Notes: generated by a model from the sequence alone, not told the origin. A DNA stretch of 8,454 bases from an uncultured Bacteroidota bacterium (GCA_946480675.1 CAMLKS010000081.1:1-8454), one strand, 5' to 3'; counted from the first letter of the stretch, positions 1 through 7,600 are shown. Numbers and translations: made by a program.

Positions 1-1662
1 AGTTGCCGGAGGCGCATTCAAACTTAGCGTAGCTGTAGTAGCTCCGCTGAATACACCGCCATTGGTTACGTTAGTCCACCCGCTACCTGTATTGGTTTGC
101 CATTGATAAGTAAGGGCAGTACCCGTAGTGACGGCAGTGAAAGAAGTATTACTGCCCTGGCAAATAGTACTATTAGATGGTTGTGATGTGATTCTGGGGT
201 AGCCATATAAATTCAAAGTAGCTGTGCCACTTGTAGCTGCGGGCGAGCAACCACCTGTTACTACGCAACGGTACTGATAACCGTTCATTGAAACAGGTGG
301 AGCCAGAACATTAAGCGTAGTGCCCAACTGGCCCGAATAACCTGCTAATGGAAGATTGTTCCAGCCGCTGCCGGTATTTACCTGCCATTGGTAAGATAAA
401 TTATAGCCGGTAGCCGATACTGTGAAAGATGCATTGATACCCTCGCATTGCGTAACTGAAACAGGATTACTTGTCACTACAGGTTTGGCATTAACGGTAA
501 GTGTCGCTGCATTGGTAGTTACCGGGGCAGCCGAGCAGGGTGAATTGAGTATGCACCTGTATTGATAACCATTAAGGCCAAGCCCCGGTGTGGTAATGCC
601 CAGGTTGGCAGTAGTAGCACCGCTGTAAGCTGCGCCATTGGTTACATTGCTCCATCCCGAACCATTGTTTACCTGCCATTGGTAGGTAACGCCTACTGTG
701 GGCGAAACGACAGATATAGTGGTCGACGAGCTTTCGCAAGTTGCCGTGTTTTGTGGTTGGCTTGTAACAGGGATATTATTATTAACACTCAATTGAGCAT
801 AGCCGGTTTGTGCGGCAGGGGTACAACTGCCGGTAACTACGAGTGTATAGAAATAACCATTCATGCCCACTGTAGCGCCGGTAATGGTAAGTGTGGGTGA
901 AGTGGCACCGCTATAAACACCACCATTGGTAATATTGGTAAAGCCGGCACCGTTATTGGCATTCACACGCCATTGATAAGTAATACCCGAACCCGTTGCA
1001 CTGCCTGAAAAGCTAACATTTCCGCCGGGGCATACAGTCATGCTAGTAGGGCCGGCTGTAATGGTAGGCAAGCTTAATACGGTAAGGGTGGCGGCATTGC
1101 TTGTAACTGTTTGGGCACAACCGTTTGCTACCAACCTGTATTGATTAGCGTTAAGTGCTGTAGTAGCACCGGTGATAGTAAGGCTGGATGAAGTAGCACC
1201 GCTGTAAACACCACCATTGGTAAGATTGCTCCAGCCGCTACCGCTATTTACCTGCCATTGATAGGTGAGGCCGGAAGGGCCGGTAGCCGCAGCAATGAAG
1301 GTGGTATTAGCGCCCGAACATATAGTGGTAGATACCGGATTGCCCGTAATGGCAGGCAATGCGCCTATAGTAAGTGTAGCTGCATTAGATGTGTTAGTGG
1401 TGGCACTACCGCCGCAGCTTGTCCCTACCAGCACGCGGTATTGATAACCATTCAAAGACGTGGTAACACCGGTGATATTTAAAGTAGCTGTAGTAGCGCC
1501 ACTGTAAACACCGCCATTTGTAATATTGGCCCAGCTGCTACCGGTATTTACCTGCCATTGATAAGTAGGGCTGGCAGCTAAAGCAGATGTTGAGAAAGAA
1601 ACATTTGAATTGGCGCAAGCACTAATAGAGCCCGGATGGTGTATAATAACAGGTGTGTTGCA
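1..1662 (-). repeat. Six in-frame tandem Ig-like repeat units, about 285-300 bp each
   Basis: The repeats lie inside the large minus-strand gene. Anchor tryptophan codons (CCA on the plus strand) are at 1555-1557, 1255-1257, 970-972, 676-678, 385-387 and 100-102, so the spacings are 300, 285, 294, 291 and 285 bp, all multiples of three. The common protein pattern is: Cys, about 20 residues, YQWQVN, a GSGW stretch, an NGGVYSGATT-like turn, then NGYQYR and a second Cys. The fifth unit (W862) departs most in the turn segment, and the third (W667) has an insertion just after its YQW. The last unit at the left edge is cut by the window. DNA similarity between units is high in places, for example 371-390 and 1541-1560 are identical. 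The outer boundary near 1662 is approximate. Confidence 0.88.
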
Positions 1663-2970
1663 AATATTTACAGCATAGTCTTCGGTTTCGCCATATGTGT
1701 AATTCAGGCATGGGTCTGAAGATGTGAAATTGGTATTCCACCTTACACGCACCCGCATACCTACTGTGCCCGGTGTTGCGCCAGCGGGAATGGAAATTGT
1801 ATTGGTTACCACAGAACCATTGCCTGTGCCCAGATAGGTATATTCCGTAGTTTCAAAAGCACCATTGGCGTTAAAATCTATCCATACACCTACATATTCT
1901 GTGCCTCCAGGGCCCACTTTTACACTCATAGTATATGAGCTACCTGCATTTAACGTAGGTGCAGATACCGATGATGTATAATTGGCATATGCGCCGCTGC
2001 TGCAGCCACTAGTGTTGCTAAGTGTTCCAATTCCTACACTATCTATCCTGTCTGCATACGAACAATCGCCGGAACCGGTAGAGCAATAACAGCTAAGCAG
2101 GTTATTATTTGTAACATATACCGGGTTTGAAATGCCGGAGTTGCCACTACAGGTTACAATACAGCGGTAGTATGTTGCAACATACTGTGGCGCACTGTAA
2201 GTAGGATTCGTTGCACCACTAATATTTGTAAATGCCAGGCCATTGCCCGACGACTGCCATTGGTAGCTTACGCCGCTGCCTGCGGTAGTATTTTGAAGGG
2301 ATAAGCTAACACCATTAGATGCACAAACAGGATTGGCAGCTGCGATAGTATTGCCAGGGTTTGGTGTGCCCGAGCATACGGGTGGGTATGTGGTGTACTC
2401 AATATCATCCACAAACATATTGCTGCCATAATCGCTAATGCAATGAAATATCAGATAGTTGGTATTGCCTGAGAAAGTAGATGGTATATTATAACTATAC
2501 TGATACCAGCCATCGCTACCTACGGCCGGTGTGGATGAGGTAGGACGTATGGCAGTTCCCAATAATGTTGCGCCCGTCATGCTGGCCGATGTATTTACAT
2601 ATACTTCTACACGGTCGGGGTCACTCAGCCAGTTGCCATCCCTATAAAGCCAGAAACTTACTGTAGGCGTATTCAACCCCCTTGCAGATAAGTCGAAAGC
2701 AGGGGTGATAAGCGCCCTGGAGCCACCATTTGCATCATAAGAATTAAGTTTCAGCTCACCTGCGCCGGAATGTGGCGATTGTGTAGGATTGGTACCACCT
2801 GTTACCCTTGATAAGGCAATTGATGAACCGGTTGATTGAGCTGCGATGAGCACATTTGACCATCCGGTAGGTGGAAAGGTACTGGCATCGAATGATTCTG
2901 TTAGCACTACCTGTGATTGGGCATAGTAACAGGACAAAAAGGAGATAAGAAAAATAAAACACTTCTTCAT
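1..2970 (-). CDS. Large secreted/surface protein with GEVED and tandem Ig-like repeats (partial, 3' end outside window)
   Basis: Reading the minus strand from ATG at 2970-2968 gives 990 codons without a stop, in frame to base 1; the C-terminus is outside the window. Residues 1 to about 20 are a signal peptide (MKKCFIFLISFLSCYYAQSQ). Residues about 24-190 resemble the MAM/choice-of-anchor-J or cleaved-adhesin fold, starting ESFDASTFPPTGW and ending FVDDI (186-190). A divergent Ig-like unit follows (about 199-290, YQWQ with W238). Residues about 295-436 are a GEVED domain: YADRIDS from Y305, a VWIDFNANG stretch, and the closing GETEDY ending at Y432. From about 437 come six Ig-like units with YQW (or YQWR) tryptophans at 472, 572, 667, 765, 862 and 957, each preceded by a Cys 20-21 residues upstream. 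Such Bacteroidota proteins usually end in a type IX sorting domain or a CHU_C-type tail; that is inferred here, not seen. An adhesin or secreted-enzyme scaffold is likely. No catalytic domain is visible in the part present. Confidence 0.9.
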   Translation of the reverse strand, partial: MKKCFIFLISFLSCYYAQSQVVLTESFDASTFPPTGWSNVLIAAQSTGSSIALSRVTGGTNPTQSPHSGAGELKLNSYDANGGSRALITPAFDLSARGLNTPTVSFWLYRDGNWLSDPDRVEVYVNTSASMTGATLLGTAIRPTSSTPAVGSDGWYQYSYNIPSTFSGNTNYLIFHCISDYGSNMFVDDIEYTTYPPVCSGTPNPGNTIAAANPVCASNGVSLSLQNTTAGSGVSYQWQSSGNGLAFTNISGATNPTYSAPQYVATYYRCIVTCSGNSGISNPVYVTNNNLLSCYCSTGSGDCSYADRIDSVGIGTLSNTSGCSSGAYANYTSSVSAPTLNAGSSYTMSVKVGPGGTEYVGVWIDFNANGAFETTEYTYLGTGNGSVVTNTISIPAGATPGTVGMRVRVRWNTNFTSSDPCLNYTYGETEDYAVNICNTPVIIHHPGSISACANSNVSFSTSALAASPTYQWQVNTGSSWANITNGGVYSGATTATLNITGVTTSLNGYQYRVLVGTSCGGSATTNTSNAATLTIGALPAITGNPVSTTICSGANTTFIAAATGPSGLTYQWQVNSGSGWSNLTNGGVYSGATSSSLTITGATTALNANQYRLVANGCAQTVTSNAATLTVLSLPTITAGPTSMTVCPGGNVSFSGSATGSGITYQWRVNANNGAGFTNITNGGVYSGATSPTLTITGATVGMNGYFYTLVVTGSCTPAAQTGYAQLSVNNNIPVTSQPQNTATCESSSTTISVVSPTVGVTYQWQVNNGSGWSNVTNGAAYSGATTANLGITTPGLGLNGYQYRCILNSPCSAAPVTTNAATLTVNAKPVVTSNPVSVTQCEGINASFTVSATGYNLSYQWQVNTGSGWNNLPLAGYSGQLGTTLNVLAPPVSMNGYQYRCVVTGGCSPAATSGTATLNLYGYPRITSQPSNSTICQGSNTSFTAVTTGTALTYQWQTNTGSGWTNVTNGGVFSGATTATLSLNAPPAT

Positions 2971-3143
2971 AAGCTACGCTTTAGGTTACAATACGGTAAT
3001 AGTTTAACTATTTTTGATTTATCTAAATTTAACAATCTTTTTATACGTCCATGTATTTTTAAAAATTTCTAATCAATTTTTAATTTTCAGGAATATTGTA
3101 ATTCAGATAATATTTTAGTATTATAACTTTCAATTAAATGAAT
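2971..3143 (-). promoter_or_regulatory. AT-rich leader and probable promoter region of the large surface-protein gene
   Basis: This non-coding AT-rich stretch lies between the terminator of the beta-barrel gene and the start codon of the large surface-protein gene, so a promoter for the latter is expected here. No perfect TAnnTTTG box is seen on the minus strand. The best partial candidate is a minus-strand TTG (plus 3033-3035) followed after 22 bases by TAGTTAAA (plus 3003-3010). A perfect 7-bp inverted repeat with a one-base centre, AATAGTT-T-AACTATT, at 2998-3012 overlaps that candidate box and could be an operator or a chance AT palindrome. No small gene or RNA gene is evident. The promoter position is uncertain. 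Confidence 0.35.
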
Positions 3144-3173
3144 AAAAAAAGCCCCGAAACCGGGGCTTTTTTT
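3144..3173 (-). terminator. Strong intrinsic terminator behind the beta-barrel gene
   Basis: Seven A (3144-3150), GCCCCG (3151-3156), a four-base loop, CGGGGC (3161-3166) and seven T (3167-3173) form a hairpin with a 6-bp all-GC core extended by A:T pairs. On the minus strand it begins 19 bases after the TAA stop (3193-3195) of the beta-barrel gene and ends in a T run, which is the expected geometry. The symmetry would let it also work on the plus strand, but no plus-strand gene reads into it. It separates the beta-barrel gene from the downstream surface-protein gene. Confidence 0.93.
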
Positions 3174-3192
3174 AAAATGGCATTAAAAATGA

Positions 3193-4866
3193 TTAATTGA
3201 AGTCGTATTCGCGCCTTGCGAAGTTGAGGCGGAAGCCACCGTATATATAGGTAGATGAGGCAGAAGGCAGCGCATTATTTTCCACCACATACTTACGGTA
3301 AGTAGCGCCGAGGTCAATAAATAGGTTTTCCCTTAATTCATAAGAAGCATTCAGATTGAGCGAAGCGCATTGCGCTCTTGGTCCGTTAATCAGCGTTACA
3401 CCATAACTGCTGGCACGGGTGTCATAATCTTTAAAAATATTGCCGCCAAAATTAAGCCCCGCTGTATCTACACCTTTCTGGTAATACATGCCCTTCAGCG
3501 TTAGAAACACATTTTTAGCAGGCTGATAACGGGCGATACCAATCAACTCGGCAAAACCGGCACCTAACGGATGGGCCAGCGGCTGATTGTAATGCGTGTA
3601 GTTTGCTGTGCTATCGAAATGCGAATAGGTGAATGGGCGGACAATATTCACCTCCCCTTGCAGATCAAGATTTCTTACAGTAAAGGCATCGAAATATTTA
3701 GCGCCTAACTGTATGCCGAACTTATTGGCCCAGTAGCCATCACCGGCTACCAGTTCTTTAGATGTAAACTCATCGAGCAACACTTGGCCATAGAATTGCA
3801 GGTGCTTGGCGGCCAGTGCCTTGAAATTCAGACCCAGCACTACGTTATCCGGGCTACCGAGCGAACGTTCTACCTGCCTGTATAATATTATAGGTACCAT
3901 GTAGCTGAATTCGTAACGGTCGCGACGGTCAAATATCACACCTTCAAACACGCCTAGGTTCAGCCAGCGGGTTACATTCATACTTAGGTGGTGCATGGTC
4001 GCATATTTATGCGGTAGCTCGCGGTCGGAGCCCCTCCTGTATTGCGGTGTCAGTTCCATATACAGGTTCTGGTAGTTCAGCTTCCATACACGGGTATTGA
4101 GGCGTAAGAAAGCTGCGCCGGCGGAAAAATCGCTGAGGAACAGGCTGCGTACCCCATCGCCCAGGAAATGCTTGTCATAACCGAAGGTGACATTGATATG
4201 GTCTTTCACCGCAGCAAAATCTATATAACCACGCGCCAGCAGGTAATCGTATTTGCCCGCACCTTTCCGCGTATAAAAGTCTGCACCTGGTACGGCATCG
4301 GCACTATCGGCCCATTGCCCGGCAAATGATGGCATGCTTTCCTGGTTATCTGTGAAGAAGGTATAGAAACCAACTTTTTTAGCTACCAGGCCACGGGCTT
4401 CCATACCCCGGTTGCTCGTGAAAAGCGTGCCGTTATCTTTTTCATACATGCCCTGTGCGGTAATCACCGGGTTTGCAGAAAGGAAGAAGTTATCGTTGTT
4501 TACATATATAAAGTCGGGCTGCTTTTTATAAAAGGTTTTAAGGATGGGTCTTTTAGAGTCTAGTGCCCCGTTTGCCTCCAACGCCCATTCGCCGCTAACA
4601 GATATGGCATGGTTCACATTATACCTGTCTATCTCGGTAAGCCCGGTGAAGCGGGCATCCTTACGTTGTTTTTGCAGGAACTCGACTGCGTTCTTACGGG
4701 CTACAGGTTTTACAAACAGGAACAGGTCATCAGACAATGAGCCGGAGCGGGTCTCTATCCTGTCGAAAACGTGATAATCTTCCTGGTTGAGCTGTAGGTA
4801 GGTAGTTTGTGCTGTGGCTTGCAATGCAGCAAGGGACAGCAGTAAAGAGGCTGCTTTTTTGTACAT
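3193..4866 (-). CDS. Outer-membrane beta-barrel protein, RemB/Wzi-like
   Basis: The gene encodes 557 residues from ATG at 4866-4864 to TAA at 3195-3193. Residues 1-19 are a signal peptide (charged MYKK, hydrophobic run, ATA before Q20), so the product is exported. The mature part shows alternating aromatic and polar residues and many short strands typical of an outer-membrane barrel, and it ends in strand-like YIYGGFRLNFA (540-550). The most recognisable segment is about 228-272, with FGYDKHFLGDGVRSLFLSDF followed by a KLNYQNLYMEL stretch, which I associate with the Bacteroidota family annotated as gliding motility protein RemB or capsule assembly Wzi-like proteins. RemB is linked to gliding in Flavobacterium; a gliding or surface-polysaccharide role here is inference. 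It is transcribed away from dihydroorotase, has its own terminator, and forms no operon with the surface-protein gene. Family membership is recalled from motifs, not checked by alignment. Confidence 0.82.
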   Translation of the reverse strand: MYKKAASLLLSLAALQATAQTTYLQLNQEDYHVFDRIETRSGSLSDDLFLFVKPVARKNAVEFLQKQRKDARFTGLTEIDRYNVNHAISVSGEWALEANGALDSKRPILKTFYKKQPDFIYVNNDNFFLSANPVITAQGMYEKDNGTLFTSNRGMEARGLVAKKVGFYTFFTDNQESMPSFAGQWADSADAVPGADFYTRKGAGKYDYLLARGYIDFAAVKDHINVTFGYDKHFLGDGVRSLFLSDFSAGAAFLRLNTRVWKLNYQNLYMELTPQYRRGSDRELPHKYATMHHLSMNVTRWLNLGVFEGVIFDRRDRYEFSYMVPIILYRQVERSLGSPDNVVLGLNFKALAAKHLQFYGQVLLDEFTSKELVAGDGYWANKFGIQLGAKYFDAFTVRNLDLQGEVNIVRPFTYSHFDSTANYTHYNQPLAHPLGAGFAELIGIARYQPAKNVFLTLKGMYYQKGVDTAGLNFGGNIFKDYDTRASSYGVTLINGPRAQCASLNLNASYELRENLFIDLGATYRKYVVENNALPSASSTYIYGGFRLNFARREYDFN

Positions 4867-4934
4867 AGAAATACGGTTTCTACCAGCGTATGCGCTAACT
4901 TGCCGTAAAAATAAATTTATAATCCGGATTGTTT
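4867..4934. promoter_or_regulatory. 68-bp divergent intergenic region with three short dyads
   Basis: This spacer must hold the start signals for the beta-barrel gene (minus) and for the dihydroorotase/MutS-like pair (plus), unless those promoters lie inside the genes. Three small inverted repeats are visible: TAGAAA...TTTCTA at 4866-4882, AGCG...CGCT at 4885-4896, and the perfect palindrome AATCCGGATT at 4921-4930. A TATAAT string lies at 4918-4923, only 11 bases before the dihydroorotase ATG. On the minus strand, TATTTTTA (plus 4906-4913) matches TAnnTTTG except for the last base. No Shine-Dalgarno sequence precedes either start, as is common in Bacteroidota. Exact promoters cannot be assigned. 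Confidence 0.45.
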
Positions 4935-6266
4935 ATGGCATCGCTGATAATAAAGAACGCTACGATAGTAAATGAAGGTAAGCAGGAAATAAAAGATGTA
5001 TATGTAAAAGACGGAAGGATAGATAAAATAGGGGCCGGTCTGCAGGCATCCGGCCATGTGCGCGAAATAAATGCAGAAGGGCTGTACCTGCTACCCGGTG
5101 CTATAGACGACCAGGTACACTTTCGTGAGCCCGGCCTTACCCATAAAGCAACCATAGGTACGGAAGCAATGGCTGCAGTAGCAGGTGGTGTTACTTCTTT
5201 TATGGAAATGCCTAACACCAATCCGCCTGCCTTATCGCAAAAAGCACTGGAAGATAAATATGATATAGCAGCCCATACATCTGTAGCCAATTATTCCTTT
5301 TTTATGGGGGTAGCTAATGATAATGCAGATGAAGTACTGCGCACCAACGATAAGAAACGTGATGTATGCGGTGTGAAGATATTTATGGGTTCCAGCACGG
5401 GTAATATGCTGGTAGATAACTATGTAACACTGAACAAGCTATTTTCAGAAAGTGAACTGCTGATAGCTACCCACTGCGAAGATGAAAGGGTGATAAAAGC
5501 CAATAAAGAAAAATATCCCGATGCAGATGATGTATCATTTCACCCGCTGATACGCGATGTGGAGGCTTGCTTCGAAAGCTCGTTCTCTGCAGTGCAACTG
5601 GCAAAACAGCATAATACGCGCCTGCATATACTGCACATCAGCACGGCAAAAGAACTGCAGCTATTCACCAATATGTTTCCGCTGGCAGATAAGCGCATCA
5701 CATCTGAAGTATGTGTGCACCACCTGCACTTTACAGCCGATGATTATGCACAATACGGCAACCTGATAAAATGTAATCCTGCTATTAAAGCAGCCGAAAA
5801 TAAAGCTGCCCTCTGGGAAGCATTGCTGGACGACAGGCTGGATATTATAGCTACCGACCATGCCCCACATACCTGGGAAGAAAAGCAACTGCCATACGCA
5901 CAGGCCCCATCGGGCGTGCCGCTGGTGCAGCACTCCCTGTTGCTGATGCTGCAATATGCCAAAGAAGGTAAAATAAGCATTGAAAAAGTAGTAGAGAAAA
6001 TGTGCCATGCACCGGCTACCTGCTTCCAACTGGCAGAACGCGGTTATATACGCGAAGGTTACTGGGCCGATATGGTGCTGGTAGATATGAATGATACGAC
6101 GACGGTGCAGAAAAACAACATACTGTACAAGTGCGGCTGGTCGCCATTTGAAGGGCATACCTTCCCTGCGGCTGTAAAATATACAATGGTAAATGGCCAG
6201 GTGGTATATGAGGATGGTAAGGTAAATGAAACAGTTCGCGGCCAAAGGCTTTCTTTCGACAGGTAA
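4935..6266 (+). CDS. pyrC: Dihydroorotase (de novo pyrimidine synthesis)
   Basis: The gene encodes 443 residues of an amidohydrolase that interconverts N-carbamoyl-L-aspartate and L-dihydroorotate in the cytoplasm, the third step of UMP synthesis. Visible landmarks are DDQVHFREPGLTHK (58-71), the GGVTSFMEMPNTNPP block (84-98), the probable bridging Lys148 in VKIFMGSS, His180 in ATHCED, HILHIST (231-237), and Asp308 in ATDHAPH with the Pro-Ser-Gly-Val-Pro loop near 325-329. Length and order fit the class I (about 430-450 residue) enzymes and not allantoinase, though amidohydrolase subfamilies are close. The usual HxH metal motif reads Gln60-Val-His62 here. I chose ATG 4935 over an in-frame TTG at 4929 because it gives a normal MASLIIKN start; neither has a ribosome-binding site. 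The TAA at 6264-6266 overlaps the next start by one base, implying co-transcription and coupling with the MutS-like gene. Confidence 0.93.
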   Translation: MASLIIKNATIVNEGKQEIKDVYVKDGRIDKIGAGLQASGHVREINAEGLYLLPGAIDDQVHFREPGLTHKATIGTEAMAAVAGGVTSFMEMPNTNPPALSQKALEDKYDIAAHTSVANYSFFMGVANDNADEVLRTNDKKRDVCGVKIFMGSSTGNMLVDNYVTLNKLFSESELLIATHCEDERVIKANKEKYPDADDVSFHPLIRDVEACFESSFSAVQLAKQHNTRLHILHISTAKELQLFTNMFPLADKRITSEVCVHHLHFTADDYAQYGNLIKCNPAIKAAENKAALWEALLDDRLDIIATDHAPHTWEEKQLPYAQAPSGVPLVQHSLLLMLQYAKEGKISIEKVVEKMCHAPATCFQLAERGYIREGYWADMVLVDMNDTTTVQKNNILYKCGWSPFEGHTFPAAVKYTMVNGQVVYEDGKVNETVRGQRLSFDR

Positions 6267-7600
6267 TGCTGAATGACAAGATCACATTAAAAGACCTCTC
6301 TGTTTTCTCTTCCGATGAAGGGAGCAGTATCTTTGGCTTGCTGAGCAATACGACTACGCAGGCAGGTAAGGATATGCTGCGAAGGCATATACAAAGGCCG
6401 CCTGCTACCTATGAGCAACTGCAGCAGATGCAGGATGTGATAAAGTACTTTTCAACCCATACGGATAAGTGGCCATCGGTAATAACCAACGGCACGCTGG
6501 TGATGCTGGAAAAATTCTTTGATGCGGCAGATGCCATGTCGTCTCAACCGGCAGGCTTCAGCCTGGTGTTCGGGCAGTTCTTCCAGAAGTATTTTAATAA
6601 AGGTGAGTACTTCTTTACGCAGTTTTCCCTTTCGCACCTGTCCGATTTTCTGAAGGGCTGTGTAGAGCTGACAAAATTATTAAGCGAAAATGACCTGCCG
6701 GAAATGCTGCGCCGTCACCTGGAAAGTATGCAGCAGGAGCTGCAGCATAGGCTGACGGATGAGCTGGTGCAAGTAGATAAACATACTCCATTTCGAGAGC
6801 TGGCCAAGCTGAGCTATAAAGCCCGTAGGGAAATGAAAAGCCCTACGCTACGGCTGATAGATGCCTATGCTAAACTGGATGCCTGGCAGTCTATGGCCAA
6901 TGCTGGTAATAAATATGGCTGGGTGTTTCCGAAATTGCTGTCCCAAACACAAAGTGTATTAGAGGCGACAGATTTTTACCATCCTTTGTTGCAACAGCCG
7001 GTGCCATATACAATAGAGCTAAGCGGCAAGAAAAATTTTCTATTGCTTACGGGTGCCAACATGTCTGGCAAGACCACATTTATGCGTGCACTAGGGGTAG
7101 GGGCATTGCTGGCACACCTGGGTATGGCAGTACCTGCAAAGGCTATGCAAGTGAGCTTCCTGGAAGGGGTCATTACCAATATGCATGTGGAGGATAATAT
7201 TATAAGAGGGGAAAGTTACTTCTTTGCAGAAGTGCAGCGTATGAAACTGACCGCACAGCAACTGCAAAATGAAGGGTCAAGGCTTGTATTGATGGATGAG
7301 CTTTTTAAAGGTACGAATGTGCATGATGCCTACGAATGTACACGTGCCGTGATAAATGGCCTGCTCAATCATCCGCATCACCTGATGATATTATCTACCC
7401 ACCTGTATGAAGTGGCACAACATTTCAGCAATAATGAATCTATCCGTTTTGCCTATTTTGAAACGGAGATGCGGGAAGCTGAGCAGTTCCATTTTACCTA
7501 CCGGTTGAAGGAAGGTATTTCCAACGATCGCATCGGCTATCGCATACTGCAACAGCAAGGGGTACTCAGCCTGCTTGATAACAGCAAAACAAAAGGTTAA
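6266..7600 (+). CDS. MutS-family ATPase, short form without mismatch-recognition domain
   Basis: This 444-residue protein has a C-terminal MutS-type ATPase: Walker A GANMSGKT (263-270), the middle signature IRGESYFFAEVQRM (313-326), Walker B LVLMDELFKGTN (340-351) with Asp344-Glu345, and the switch His in LSTHL (His379). Residues 1 to about 230 are mostly helical and correspond to the MutS core/lever and clamp part, beginning with a typical TQAGKDMLRRHI segment (31-42). It lacks the N-terminal mismatch-binding and connector domains of full MutS (about 850 residues) and has no C-terminal Smr nuclease as in MutS2. Similar short 'MutS-related' proteins occur in Bacteroidota, but I know no firm function, so canonical mismatch repair should not be assumed. 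Its ATG overlaps the dihydroorotase stop (TAATG), so it is probably translated by coupling from the same mRNA. No terminator is evident after its TAA at 7598-7600. Confidence 0.88.
   Translation: MLNDKITLKDLSVFSSDEGSSIFGLLSNTTTQAGKDMLRRHIQRPPATYEQLQQMQDVIKYFSTHTDKWPSVITNGTLVMLEKFFDAADAMSSQPAGFSLVFGQFFQKYFNKGEYFFTQFSLSHLSDFLKGCVELTKLLSENDLPEMLRRHLESMQQELQHRLTDELVQVDKHTPFRELAKLSYKARREMKSPTLRLIDAYAKLDAWQSMANAGNKYGWVFPKLLSQTQSVLEATDFYHPLLQQPVPYTIELSGKKNFLLLTGANMSGKTTFMRALGVGALLAHLGMAVPAKAMQVSFLEGVITNMHVEDNIIRGESYFFAEVQRMKLTAQQLQNEGSRLVLMDELFKGTNVHDAYECTRAVINGLLNHPHHLMILSTHLYEVAQHFSNNESIRFAYFETEMREAEQFHFTYRLKEGISNDRIGYRILQQQGVLSLLDNSKTKG

Noticed and set aside
562..900. 112-residue plus-strand open frame
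   Set aside because: It lies wholly opposite the repeat array of the large minus-strand gene and its translation is a low-complexity mirror of the repeats, with no domain or start signal.
1258..1482. 74-residue plus-strand open frame
   Set aside because: It is antisense to the same Ig-like repeats; the sequence pattern comes from the repeat codons on the other strand.
1..1662. Regular spacing of similar DNA units, as in a CRISPR array
   Set aside because: The units are 285-300 bp, code in one open frame and encode Ig-like domains; there are no short direct repeats with unique spacers.
2756..2962. 68-residue minus-strand open frame starting with a hydrophobic run
   Set aside because: It is an alternative frame of the signal-peptide region of the large surface protein, whose own frame is open for 990 codons and has a better signal peptide.
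3053..3068. Palindrome ATTTTTAAAAAT in the spacer
   Set aside because: It is a simple A/T run in AT-rich DNA with no sign of function.
4929..4934. TTG start for dihydroorotase two codons upstream of the ATG
   Set aside because: The ATG at 4935 gives the natural N-terminus; the TTG sits inside the AATCCGGATT palindrome region and has no supporting ribosome-binding site.
4895..5290. 131-residue minus-strand open frame
   Set aside because: It overlaps both the divergent spacer and the conserved N-terminal part of dihydroorotase; no family resemblance.
5661..6245. 194-residue minus-strand open frame
   Set aside because: It is antisense to the conserved C-terminal half of dihydroorotase, has no recognisable domain and no start context.
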